Source: Hymenobacter sp. BT730 (GTDB lineage Bacteria; Bacteroidota; Bacteroidia; Cytophagales; Hymenobacteraceae). Taken from it: a DNA stretch of 64,000 nucleotides. The stretch spans positions 372,001-436,000 of the forward strand of contig NZ_JAUOFB010000001.1 in NCBI RefSeq assembly GCF_030542105.1. Direction: 5' to 3'. Made by a program: the position numbers and the translations under genes. The notes beneath the pieces were generated by a model. The model saw nothing but the letters and a program-made list of their open reading frames with translations. It searched no databases and was not told where the DNA came from. Shown piece by piece: positions 32,198 through 40,194 of this stretch (position 1 is its first letter; the number at the start of each line of letters is the position of its first letter).

Positions 32198-33391
32198 ATG
32201 CAAGTTTCCGTAGCCAGCCGCCTCCACCACACGCAGGAGTATTACTTCTCTCAGAAGCTGCGCGAAATTGATGGGCTGAATAAGGCCGGCGCGCCGGTTA
32301 TTAACCTGGGGATTGGCAGTCCGGATATGCCGCCGCATCCCCGCGTTATTGCGGCGCTTACTACCGCGGCCCAACTGCCCAACACCCACGCCTACCAGAA
32401 CTATAAAGGCGTGCCGGTCCTGCGCCAGGCTATGGCCAATTGGTACCAGCGGTTCTACGGCGTGGTGCTGAACCCGGAGGCGGAAGTGCTGCCGCTGCTG
32501 GGCTCCAAGGAAGGCATCATCCACATCAGCATGACGTTTCTGGAAGCCGGCGACGAAGTGCTGATTCCGAACCCCGGCTACCCGGCCTACCGCGCCGCCG
32601 CCCAGCTCAGCGGCGCCATCCCCGTGGACTACGACCTGACCGCCGCCAACCACTGGCTGCCCGACCTGGAGGCGCTGGCCCAACAGGACTTGAGCCGCGT
32701 GAAGCTGATGTGGGTGAACTACCCGCACATGCCCACCGGCACCCCGCCCGATGCAGCTTTTTTTGCCCGTTTGGTGGCATTTGCCACAGCCCACGATATT
32801 CTTCTGGTGCACGACAACCCCTACAGCTTCATTCTCAACCAGGACCCGCCGCAGAGTTTGCTGGCCGTGCCGGGGGCGCGGGAAGTGGTGCTGGAGCTGA
32901 ACTCCTTGAGCAAGTCGCACAACATGGCGGGCTGGCGCGTGGGCATGCTCCTGGGCCGCGCCGATTTGCTGCAGGAAGTGCTGCGCTTCAAGAGCAACCT
33001 CGATTCGGGGATGTTTCTGCCGGTGCAGCTGGCGGCCATCGAAGCCCTGCAGCTGGATGAAAGCTGGTACGCGGAGCTGAACGCCCATTATGCCGCCCGC
33101 CGGGAGTTGGTGTTTGAGCTGCTGGAAACCATCGGCTGCAGCTTTACCCGCCAGCAGGTGGGCTTGTTTGTGTGGGCGGCTATTCCGGCCGGGTATGCGG
33201 ATGGCTTCGCGCTGAGCGACGAGCTACTGCACACGGCGCGGGTATTCCTCACGCCCGGCGGCATTTTTGGTACGAATGGCAGCGGCTTTATTCGGGTGAG
33301 TTTATGCCAGACCACGGAGGTGCTGCAGGCTGCCCTAGGGCGCATACGCGCGGCCCGGGTTCAACCCTCTTTTACTACTTCGGATTCATGA
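32198..33391 (+). CDS. Pyridoxal-phosphate aminotransferase (aspartate/aromatic type)
   Basis: A 397-residue class I/II aminotransferase. The PLP lysine is K239 in SLSKSHNMAGWRVG. The substrate-binding NPGYPAYRAAAQLSG and the VNYPHMPTG segment in place of the usual NPNNPTG are also visible. Its position between prephenate dehydratase and prephenate dehydrogenase implies it aminates phenylpyruvate and 4-hydroxyphenylpyruvate to Phe and Tyr. Related enzymes also act on aspartate or methionine precursors, so specificity is inferred from context. Its stop overlaps the tyrA start (ATGA, 33388-33391). Confidence 0.9.
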   Translation: MQVSVASRLHHTQEYYFSQKLREIDGLNKAGAPVINLGIGSPDMPPHPRVIAALTTAAQLPNTHAYQNYKGVPVLRQAMANWYQRFYGVVLNPEAEVLPLLGSKEGIIHISMTFLEAGDEVLIPNPGYPAYRAAAQLSGAIPVDYDLTAANHWLPDLEALAQQDLSRVKLMWVNYPHMPTGTPPDAAFFARLVAFATAHDILLVHDNPYSFILNQDPPQSLLAVPGAREVVLELNSLSKSHNMAGWRVGMLLGRADLLQEVLRFKSNLDSGMFLPVQLAAIEALQLDESWYAELNAHYAARRELVFELLETIGCSFTRQQVGLFVWAAIPAGYADGFALSDELLHTARVFLTPGGIFGTNGSGFIRVSLCQTTEVLQAALGRIRAARVQPSFTTSDS

Positions 33392-34233
33392 AAACTGTAA
33401 CTATCATCGGTATCGGGCTTATTGGCGGCTCACTGGCCATCAGCCTCCGGCAGAAAGGATTAGCCAGCCACATTATTGGGGTAGACCACAGCCCCGAAAA
33501 TCTGCAGCAGGCCCAGCAGCTACAGCTGATTGACGAAGGCACTACGGACCTGATCAGCGCCGTGCGTCGGGCTGACCTGGTGGTAGTGGCCGTGCCCATG
33601 GATGCTATGCTCACGGTGCTGCCCCAGGTTTTGGATGCGGTAGAAAACCAGGTGGTTATCGATGTGGGTTCTACCAAATCTATGCTGCTGGCCGCCGTGG
33701 CCGGGCACCCCAGGCGCGGCCGTTTTGTGGCCGTACACCCCATGGCCGGCACCGAATACTCCGGCCCGGAAGCCGCCGTGCCGGAGCTGTTCACCGACAA
33801 AACTCTGGTTATCTGCGACGCGGAACAAAGTGATGCTGATGCCGTGGCGCAGGTGCAAACCCTATTCGAGCAGCTGCAGATGAACATTGAGTACCTCGAT
33901 GCCGCGGCCCACGACCTGCACACGGCGTACGTGTCGCACATTTCGCATATCACGTCTTTTGCCCTGGCCCTCACCGTATTAGAAAAGGAAAAAGAAGAGC
34001 AGCAGATTTTTGCCCTGGCCAGCGGGGGCTTCGCCTCCACCGTGCGGCTGGCCAAAAGCTCGCCCGATATGTGGGTGCCCATCTTCCGCCAGAACCGCGT
34101 GAACGTGCTCGATGTACTCGATGAGCACATTCACCAGTTGCAGCACCTGCGCCAGCTCATTGCCCAGGAAGACTACGCCGCCGTGTACCAACAGATCCAG
34201 CAAGCCAACCTCATTACGAAAATTCTGAAGTAA
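33388..34233 (+). CDS. tyrA: Prephenate dehydrogenase
   Basis: A 281-residue NAD(P)-dependent enzyme that oxidatively decarboxylates prephenate to 4-hydroxyphenylpyruvate for tyrosine. The nucleotide-binding GIGLIGGSL is at residues 8-16. The motif HPMAGTE near 117-123 and DLHTAYVSHISHITSFALAL near 175-195 carry the substrate-binding histidines. The ATG at 33388 overlaps the aminotransferase stop by 4 nt; longer in-frame starts lie inside that gene and are rejected. No ACT domain is present, so feedback by Tyr may be weak or act through the operon's attenuators. Confidence 0.95.
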   Translation: MKTVTIIGIGLIGGSLAISLRQKGLASHIIGVDHSPENLQQAQQLQLIDEGTTDLISAVRRADLVVVAVPMDAMLTVLPQVLDAVENQVVIDVGSTKSMLLAAVAGHPRRGRFVAVHPMAGTEYSGPEAAVPELFTDKTLVICDAEQSDADAVAQVQTLFEQLQMNIEYLDAAAHDLHTAYVSHISHITSFALALTVLEKEKEEQQIFALASGGFASTVRLAKSSPDMWVPIFRQNRVNVLDVLDEHIHQLQHLRQLIAQEDYAAVYQQIQQANLITKILK

Positions 34234-34241
34234 TGTCGGGA

Positions 34242-34275
34242 CTAGTTTCCCTCCTCAGATGAGGAGGGGAACTAG
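34242..34275 (+). promoter_or_regulatory. Long intercistronic hairpin tyrA-DAHP synthase
   Basis: Bases 34242-34257 pair with 34260-34275: 16 pairs with one G-U wobble and almost no loop. No T-run follows, so it is probably an mRNA-processing or stabilising element rather than a terminator. Confidence 0.5.
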
Positions 34276-34327
34276 CTCTAAACGCATTGACAGTACTCCC
34301 CGCAAAAACTTAAAACAGCCATACATC

Positions 34328-35401
34328 ATGCAATCTGCCCTTTTCAACCGCCAGCCCGACGATAAGCCTTACCTGATTTCCGGGCCCTGCTCCGCCGAAA
34401 CCGAAGAGCAGGTCCTGGATACCTGCCAGCGCCTGGCCGCCACCGGCAAGGTGCAGGCCCTGCGCGCCGGCATCTGGAAACCCCGCACCAAGCCCGGCGG
34501 CTTCGAGGGCGTGGGTACCAAAGGACTACCCTGGCTCAAGAAAGCCAGTGAGCTGACCGGCCTTCCCATTGCCGTGGAAGTGGCCACCGCCAAGCACGTG
34601 GAAGACTGCCTGGCTTTCGGCGTGGATATTCTGTGGGTGGGCGCCCGCACCACCGGCAATCCGTTTTCGGTGCAGGAAATTGCCAATGTGCTGCGCGGCG
34701 TGCAGGTACCGGTGCTGGTCAAAAACCCCATTCACCCGGAGCTGGAACTGTGGGTGGGTGCCGTGGAGCGCCTGCAAAAGGCCGGGCTGGAAAAAGTGGG
34801 CCTGATTCACCGCGGCTTCAGCAGCTACGGCAACACCGACTACCGCAACGCGCCCATGTGGCACCTGCCCATCGAAATGAAGCGGCGCCATCCGGAAATG
34901 CCGCTGCTTTGCGACCCCAGCCACATCTGCGGCCGCCGCGATACGCTCTTCGCCGTGGCCCAGCAGGCCCTCAATCTGGGCTTCGATGGCAACATGATTG
35001 AAAGCCACCAGGACCCCGACGCGGCCTGGAGCGACGCCAAGCAGCAGATTACTCCCGAGGTGCTAAAGGACATGATTCAGGACCTGGTGTGGCGCCACGA
35101 AACCACTAATCAGCGCGAGTTCCTGACGGCCCTGGCCAGCCTGCGCGAGCAAATTAACCAGCTCGATGCTGAAATTATTCAGCTGCTGGGTCGCCGCATG
35201 GGTGTAGCCGAGAAAATAGGGGAGTACAAAAAGGAAAATGATATTACTATTCTGCAAACCAGCCGCTGGAATGAGGTACTGGAGCGCGCCCAGCGTCAGG
35301 GCACGTCCGTGGGCCTTACGCCGGAGTTTGTAGAGCAGTATTTCGCCGCTGTGCACCTGGAATCCATCAACCGCCAAAACGCCGTGATGAATCGGGAATA
35401 A
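34328..35401 (+). CDS. Bifunctional DAHP synthase (AroA-beta type)/chorismate mutase
   Basis: A 357-residue two-domain enzyme. Residues ~15-255 are a 3-deoxy-7-phosphoheptulonate synthase of the short (KDO8P-synthase-like) type: ISGPCSAETEEQV, RAGIWKPRTKPGGFEGVG, LWVGARTTGNPFSVQEIA, CDPSHICGRRD. Residues ~262-350 are a class II chorismate mutase (LREQINQLDAEIIQLLGRRMGVAEKIGEYKK). It thus catalyses the first step of the shikimate pathway and the chorismate-to-prephenate step feeding pheA and tyrA. The ATG at 34328 is chosen because the upstream 23 codons lie in the hairpin and spacer. It is the last gene of the operon. Confidence 0.95.
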   Translation: MQSALFNRQPDDKPYLISGPCSAETEEQVLDTCQRLAATGKVQALRAGIWKPRTKPGGFEGVGTKGLPWLKKASELTGLPIAVEVATAKHVEDCLAFGVDILWVGARTTGNPFSVQEIANVLRGVQVPVLVKNPIHPELELWVGAVERLQKAGLEKVGLIHRGFSSYGNTDYRNAPMWHLPIEMKRRHPEMPLLCDPSHICGRRDTLFAVAQQALNLGFDGNMIESHQDPDAAWSDAKQQITPEVLKDMIQDLVWRHETTNQREFLTALASLREQINQLDAEIIQLLGRRMGVAEKIGEYKKENDITILQTSRWNEVLERAQRQGTSVGLTPEFVEQYFAAVHLESINRQNAVMNRE

Positions 35402-35437
35402 AGCGCCTCTCTTGTCATAAATCACTCACACTTCTCC

Positions 35438-35539
35438 TGTCATCCTGAGCTTTGCGAAGGACCTTCTGCCGTAAGCACAAGTCGCTATTACGCTTGTCGT
35501 TTAGCCGTGAGAAGGTCCTTCGCAAAGCTCAGGATGACA
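35438..35539. repeat. Perfect 30-bp inverted repeat element, copy 2
   Basis: The arms 35438-35467 and 35510-35539 are perfect inverted copies (30 bp, starting TGTCATCCTGAGC) with a 42-nt centre. It matches the degenerate copy at 13582-13682. It lies between the aromatic operon and the acyltransferase gene and could also serve as a terminator for the operon. Confidence 0.85.
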
Positions 35540-35627
35540 ACTGTTTTTGAGGGAGCTGAAAGAGAGAGTGAAAGCCGCCGTTTTCACGGTTGCTTGTTGC
35601 TGATGGGGATTTGCCGTACTTGGGCCT

Positions 35628-37034
35628 ATGCTCTTTTATACCGTTATGAAACCGCTGGTGCAGGTAGCACTGCGCGTGTTTTTTCGTAAGCTCGAAGTCC
35701 GTAATCCACAGCGGCTGCAAATGCCGGGCCCGTTGATGATTACCGGCAACCATCCCAACACGCTGATGGACCCTTTGGTGGTAGCCGTAAACCGCCGGGA
35801 GCCCATAGCCTTTCTGGCGAAGAGCACTTTCTTTCAAAACCCCATCCTGCGGCGTATTATGGAGTCCGGCAACTCCATTCCCATTTACCGCCGGCAGGAT
35901 GCCGAAACCGGAGAAGGCGGCGCCAGTCCGGAGGAAGTAGCCGCCCGCAACGAAGCCTCCTTCGGCCGGTGCTTTGATTATCTGGGCCAGGGCGGCACGG
36001 TGATGATTTTTCCGGAAGGCACCAGCGTATCAGAGCGTAAGCTACGGCCGCTGAAAACCGGGGCAGCCCGCATTGCGCTGGGCACCGAGGCCCGCTATAA
36101 CTTTCAGCTGGGACTGCACGTGCTGCCGCTGGGTATTAACTATTTCGACCCCCAGCGTTTCCGCTCCGATGTCTTCATCAATGTGGGCCAGCCTATTCGG
36201 GTGGCAGATTATGCCGATGCTTACCATCAGGACCCCGTGGCCGCCGCCGACCAGCTGACGGAGGAAATTCGGCTCCGTATGGAAGTGCGCCTCGTCATTA
36301 CCCGCGACGCCGCCGAGGACGCGCTGGCCCGGCAGGTGGAGCGCACCTTCGGCGACCATCTCAACCCCGATGACGACCCCACCACACTCTACGACAACTT
36401 CCAGCTGAGCCGCACGCTGCAGCAGGCCATTCTCTATTTCGAGCAGCACGCGCCCGCCCACCTCACGGAAGTGCGCCGGCAACTGACCACGTATCTGTCC
36501 CAACTGCACAACTTCAAGCTTACCGATGAAGCGCTGGAAGCCGGGCAGCAGAATAAAGGTACCCGCTTTTCCCGCGCCGCCACCACGGCCGTCCGCCTTA
36601 TTCTGGGGCTGCCGCTGTACCTGTACGGGGTCATTAATAACTACATTCCCTACATCATTCCCTCGCTGATTGCGCGCCGGGCCACGCAGGATATAGCCTT
36701 TCTGGCACCCATTATGATGGTCACGGGCATGCTCACCTTCAGCCTGGGGTACATGGCCCAAACGGCGCTGGTGCACCACTTCACGCAGGACTGGCGCTGG
36801 ACCACCCTCTACGCCCTGAGCCTGGCCCCGGCGGGCTTTTTTGCCCTGAACTACTGGGGAAATCTGGCAAGCCGGGTACGGCGCCTGCGGGCCTTGCAGC
36901 TTTTTCGGCGGCAGCGGCCGGCCATGGAAGCGCTACTACAGCAGCGTAACGCTATTATGCAGCTGCTGAACGAAGCCCGGGTGGCGTATCTGGCTGCTAA
37001 AGCCAGTCAGAAAGGCGAGGCTACTACCGGCTGA
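35628..37034 (+). CDS. Lysophospholipid acyltransferase family protein (PlsC-like)
   Basis: A 468-residue membrane acyltransferase of the glycerolipid (1-acyl-glycerol-3-phosphate) family. The catalytic motif NHPNTLMDP carries H42 and D48, and FPEGTS at 128-133 is the acceptor-binding motif. After the ~260-residue catalytic domain comes a helical segment. At about 320-420 there are two or three strongly hydrophobic helices (LILGLPLYLYGVINNYIPYIIPSL, PIMMVTGMLTFSLGYMA, LYALSLAPAGFFALNYWG), longer than minimal PlsC. It acts at the inner membrane; the acyl acceptor may be a phospholipid or an ornithine-type lipid. Confidence 0.88.
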   Translation: MLFYTVMKPLVQVALRVFFRKLEVRNPQRLQMPGPLMITGNHPNTLMDPLVVAVNRREPIAFLAKSTFFQNPILRRIMESGNSIPIYRRQDAETGEGGASPEEVAARNEASFGRCFDYLGQGGTVMIFPEGTSVSERKLRPLKTGAARIALGTEARYNFQLGLHVLPLGINYFDPQRFRSDVFINVGQPIRVADYADAYHQDPVAAADQLTEEIRLRMEVRLVITRDAAEDALARQVERTFGDHLNPDDDPTTLYDNFQLSRTLQQAILYFEQHAPAHLTEVRRQLTTYLSQLHNFKLTDEALEAGQQNKGTRFSRAATTAVRLILGLPLYLYGVINNYIPYIIPSLIARRATQDIAFLAPIMMVTGMLTFSLGYMAQTALVHHFTQDWRWTTLYALSLAPAGFFALNYWGNLASRVRRLRALQLFRRQRPAMEALLQQRNAIMQLLNEARVAYLAAKASQKGEATTG

Positions 37035-37620
37035 TTTTAGCGCCCAGACCCAGGGTCAGGATTTCTGCCGGGCTTAAGGTTTTGTTGGAAAGCAGACTCA
37101 CCAGGTACAAGTCATTGGTGCTGAGCTCAGCATAGGCACTGGTCCGCCGCCAGCCCTGCGCTGCCGCGCCCACATACGTAAGACGCGGCCCTACAAAAGC
37201 CCCCACCCGCACAGCCGAGGACCACCAGTAGTATCCTTTAGTAGGATAGCGGCCGGTAGACTGACTGGTGAGAAAAAAGCGCCGGCCCAAGGTGTAGTTC
37301 AACATGCCGCCCACCGTAAGCGGACTTACCCGCAGGTGCTGCCCCAGCTTGGGGGAGAAGGGTATATAAGTGGTTTTGAGCGTGATAATGCCCAGGGCCG
37401 GCCCACCGGCCAGCCGCCGCGGTACAAAGCCTACCAGCACCTCGGGCTCCAGCTGCTGCCGGGCCAGCCGGTAGCCGCCGCCCACGGCCACCGTGCCAAT
37501 GCCGCCGCCTATCTGCACCGTGAGAAAAAACGGACCCGCGCCGGGTATAGGCTCCTGGGCCTGGGCCAGCAGGGGAAACAGGGCGGCCGCCAGGGCACCG
37601 GCTTTAGCGCACCTTAGCAT
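37024..37620 (-). CDS. Small outer-membrane protein, paralogue A of a duplicated pair
   Basis: A 198-residue protein with a signal peptide ending about AQAQ and a glycine-rich, alternating strand pattern (FFLTVQIGGGIGTVAVGGGY) suggesting a small outer-membrane barrel of unknown type. It shares a full-length layout with the gene at 38534-39148: [78 protein letters not shown]. The family is not recognised by name. Its start overlaps the end of its upstream phosphoesterase gene by 17 nt, so it is translationally coupled. The stop lies 10 nt inside the convergent acyltransferase gene. Confidence 0.78.
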   Translation of the reverse strand: MLRCAKAGALAAALFPLLAQAQEPIPGAGPFFLTVQIGGGIGTVAVGGGYRLARQQLEPEVLVGFVPRRLAGGPALGIITLKTTYIPFSPKLGQHLRVSPLTVGGMLNYTLGRRFFLTSQSTGRYPTKGYYWWSSAVRVGAFVGPRLTYVGAAAQGWRRTSAYAELSTNDLYLVSLLSNKTLSPAEILTLGLGAKISR

Positions 37621-38446
37621 AGCTGATAGTTTCTAAACGGAAGTAGCGTTGTCCCCACAAGGTCAGAACATGGTAGCGCCGCTTCTTCAGGGGATAAGCC
37701 GTGAGGTAGGTAAGCCCATCATGAAAGGGCTGCCCGGCCGTGAAGCGGTGAATGTGCGCGCCCAGGTGCAGGGCCACTTGCGGGTGGCGGCGCAGCAGTT
37801 GGGTGTAGGGTTGCACCAGCTTAGGGTCAAAATCAGCATCGTTAGGCGGCACATGGCTGATGACCACGGTGCGGGCAATGCCGGTGGTATCCGCCAGTTG
37901 CTGCCCGAGCCATTCCAGGTCGGGGACGCGGCCGTTAAAGCCATACTCGCGGCCATTGGTATCCAGGCAGATAAAGCGCGTGCCTTGATATACAAACGAG
38001 TAATTCAGCGGACCAAAATGTTTCTGATAAGCCGCGCGGCCGTTGCCCAGCTCATCGTGGTTGCCGATGACGGTGAGGTAGGGTACGTGCAGCTTTTGCA
38101 GCCGACGGTGTATCCAGTGCATTTCACGCCCCAGCCCGAAATCAGAAATGTCCCCGGCAATAGCCACAAAGTCGATGCGCGGCTGCTGGTTTACGCTGGC
38201 CACGAAGTCTTCCGTTTCATCATAAAACCGCTGCGAGTCGCCTACCAATACAAAACGCACCGTGTCGCCGTGGTGGGAAGGGGGCTGGGCAGCCAGTCGG
38301 GCTAAGTTGCGGCTGGTCTGGTACTGCTCATCGGCTGGTGCATAGGCTTGGTTGGGGCTGGATTCCAGCAGGCTGCACCCCATCAGCCAGCTACCGGCCA
38401 CCAGCGCTCCGCCCACTCTTCTTACATGTTGACTGCTACTGCGCAT
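37604..38446 (-). CDS. Metallophosphoesterase lipoprotein, paralogue A
   Basis: A 280-residue exported lipoprotein with lipobox LMGC (Cys24) and a calcineurin-like phosphoesterase fold. Metal-binding segments are GDSQRF (the first motif, with Gln where His is usual), [22 protein letters not shown] and HLGAHIHRF. It should hydrolyse a phosphoester in the periplasm or at the outer membrane; the substrate is unknown. It is closely related to the gene at 39148-39975 and is coupled to the downstream small outer-membrane protein. The two-gene unit is present twice in tandem. Confidence 0.87.
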   Translation of the reverse strand: MRSSSQHVRRVGGALVAGSWLMGCSLLESSPNQAYAPADEQYQTSRNLARLAAQPPSHHGDTVRFVLVGDSQRFYDETEDFVASVNQQPRIDFVAIAGDISDFGLGREMHWIHRRLQKLHVPYLTVIGNHDELGNGRAAYQKHFGPLNYSFVYQGTRFICLDTNGREYGFNGRVPDLEWLGQQLADTTGIARTVVISHVPPNDADFDPKLVQPYTQLLRRHPQVALHLGAHIHRFTAGQPFHDGLTYLTAYPLKKRRYHVLTLWGQRYFRLETISYAKVR

Positions 38447-38533
38447 ATCTCTAGCCCGGGATGCTGCCGGCGCGGGATAAATAGCCGGCAGAACTCGCTA
38501 AACCAATTCAGACCCACCGGATTATCCGGATCG

Positions 38534-39148
38534 TTATAAATTCATTTTCAGGCCGATAGCCAGCGTTAGAAGCTGGGACGGCCGCAGGCTATGGCGGTTG
38601 GTGAGGTAGCTGTGCAGGTATAAGTCATTCGTACCCAGTTCATAATAGAAAGCCAGGGAGCGGCTATGGTCTGACGAGGTGGGCCAGGCCGTGTAGGCAA
38701 TACTGCTGCCCAGCAACGGGCCGTAGCGCAGCGTGCGCGAAAACCAGTAGTAGTCATCGGGATACTGGTTCGGTTCGCCTGGGTTTTGCAAGCCAATAGT
38801 ATAGCTGCCATAGGCACCCACCGTCAGGGGTGTCAGCTGCCAATCCGCCGTCAGTGGCAGGCGCACCGGCGAGTAAGATGCTTTCAGCGTTACAATGGTG
38901 AGCTTAGAGCCAGCGTGCCGTTTCGGCACGTAACCCACCAAAACATCTGTGCTGACCCGCTTATGCCAGTAGCTGTAGCCGGCGCCGGCGGCCACCATGC
39001 CAATGCCCCCCCCGGTTTGCAACAGCAAATGGCGCGGGTGAAACCAGTGTTTGGCAGTAGGCGCACCCGCCGAATCGGGGGGCGCGACCGGGGTAGCCAG
39101 GGAGCCCAGCGGCACGGCCAGCAGCAAAAACAAGAACAGCGCCCGCAT
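38534..39148 (-). CDS. Small outer-membrane protein, paralogue B
   Basis: A 204-residue exported protein, signal peptide about residues 1-18, with alternating beta strands. Homologous throughout to the 37024-37620 product, it shares the TNDLYL and [18 protein letters not shown] segments and the C-terminal [22 protein letters not shown]. It is not recognised as a named family. Its ATG overlaps the upstream phosphoesterase stop by one nucleotide (TGATG). It probably partners the phosphoesterase at the outer membrane, inferred only from linkage kept in both copies. Confidence 0.78.
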   Translation of the reverse strand: MRALFLFLLLAVPLGSLATPVAPPDSAGAPTAKHWFHPRHLLLQTGGGIGMVAAGAGYSYWHKRVSTDVLVGYVPKRHAGSKLTIVTLKASYSPVRLPLTADWQLTPLTVGAYGSYTIGLQNPGEPNQYPDDYYWFSRTLRYGPLLGSSIAYTAWPTSSDHSRSLAFYYELGTNDLYLHSYLTNRHSLRPSQLLTLAIGLKMNL

Positions 39149-39975
39149 CAGAAAGCAATTGTTTTAAGGCGGAACTGCTTCTGGCCCCACACCGTGAGTA
39201 CTACATACTGGCGTTTCTCAAAAGCGAAGGAGTTGATATAGGTCACGCCATCATCAAAGGGCTGGCCAATATGGAAATCGTGGCGGTGGCCATTCAGCTC
39301 AAATACCAGCCGCGGGGCGTTGCGCAATGCAGCTGTATAGGCCGGGCGCAGGGTCGGATCAAAGTCGGGGTCTTCCGGAGGTACGTGCGACATCACCACC
39401 TGGCGCTGCACGCCCACCGTATCAGCCAGCTGCTGCTCTACCCAGGGCACATCCGGAATGCGGCCATTGAAGTTGTACTCGCGCCCGTTGGTATCCGTCA
39501 TGATAAAGCGGGTGCCGGCGTAAGTAAACGTGTAGTTCAGGGGGCCGAATATTTCCTGGTAGGCGGCACGGCCGTTGGCTACCTGGTCGTGGTTGCCGAT
39601 GACGGTGAGATAGGGCACGCGCAGCTTGCTCAGCTTTTCATTTACCCAGCGCATTTCGCGGCTCAGGCCGAAATCGGAAATATCCCCGGCCACCATCACG
39701 AAGGAAATGCCCGGCTGTTGGTTTACGCTTTCCACAAAATCATCGGCCTGCTCATAAAAACGCTGGGAGTCGCCGGTAAAAACAAACCGCAGCGTGTCGC
39801 CGGGTGGCAGGGTTTGCTGCTCCAGGCGCGCCAGGTTTTTGCGCGTGAGGTGGCTTTCTTCGGCCGGAGCCCGGTGGTCGTTGGGACTGAACTCCACCCA
39901 CTCACAGCCGGCCAGGGAAAGGAGCAGGGTGCCCAGAAGAAATCGAATAGAAAAAGTAGAGAAGAAAGATGTCAT
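39148..39975 (-). CDS. Metallophosphoesterase lipoprotein, paralogue B
   Basis: A 275-residue lipoprotein with lipobox LAGC (Cys24) and the same calcineurin-like motifs as its tandem neighbour: [35 protein letters not shown] and ELNGHRHDF. Sequence between the motifs is also closely shared (IVNQQP-type and RYYF-type segments). The start ATG is at 39975, and a short gap separates it from divergent radA. Substrate unknown. Together with the following gene it is the second copy of the duplicated unit. Confidence 0.87.
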   Translation of the reverse strand: MTSFFSTFSIRFLLGTLLLSLAGCEWVEFSPNDHRAPAEESHLTRKNLARLEQQTLPPGDTLRFVFTGDSQRFYEQADDFVESVNQQPGISFVMVAGDISDFGLSREMRWVNEKLSKLRVPYLTVIGNHDQVANGRAAYQEIFGPLNYTFTYAGTRFIMTDTNGREYNFNGRIPDVPWVEQQLADTVGVQRQVVMSHVPPEDPDFDPTLRPAYTAALRNAPRLVFELNGHRHDFHIGQPFDDGVTYINSFAFEKRQYVVLTVWGQKQFRLKTIAF

Positions 39976-40194
39976 AATTGCGCCTCAAGAGCCAAAACAA
40001 AAGCGCTACTCGCCCCGCTGAAAAACCAGACCAGGACTTATACGAACAACTACCGGCACGGGTAGTTTGGGGCCCTGGTAATTTGGTAGGAGGTGCTTTG
40101 GCCGCGGCTTTCTAGGCTGCCGGTAAAAGGTGTTTCTTGTCAAACTTTTTTGCCCTGCTGCGCATTCTTGTTATTTCCCCTTGAGCTTTCCCGA

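Noticed and set aside
35628-37034. Reading the acyltransferase gene as part of the aromatic operon
   Set aside because: About 225 nt and a strong inverted repeat separate it from the last operon gene, and its function is unrelated.
39271-40065. A 264-codon plus-strand frame
   Set aside because: It is opposite the metallophosphoesterase lipoprotein gene and carries no homology; it runs into the radA upstream region.
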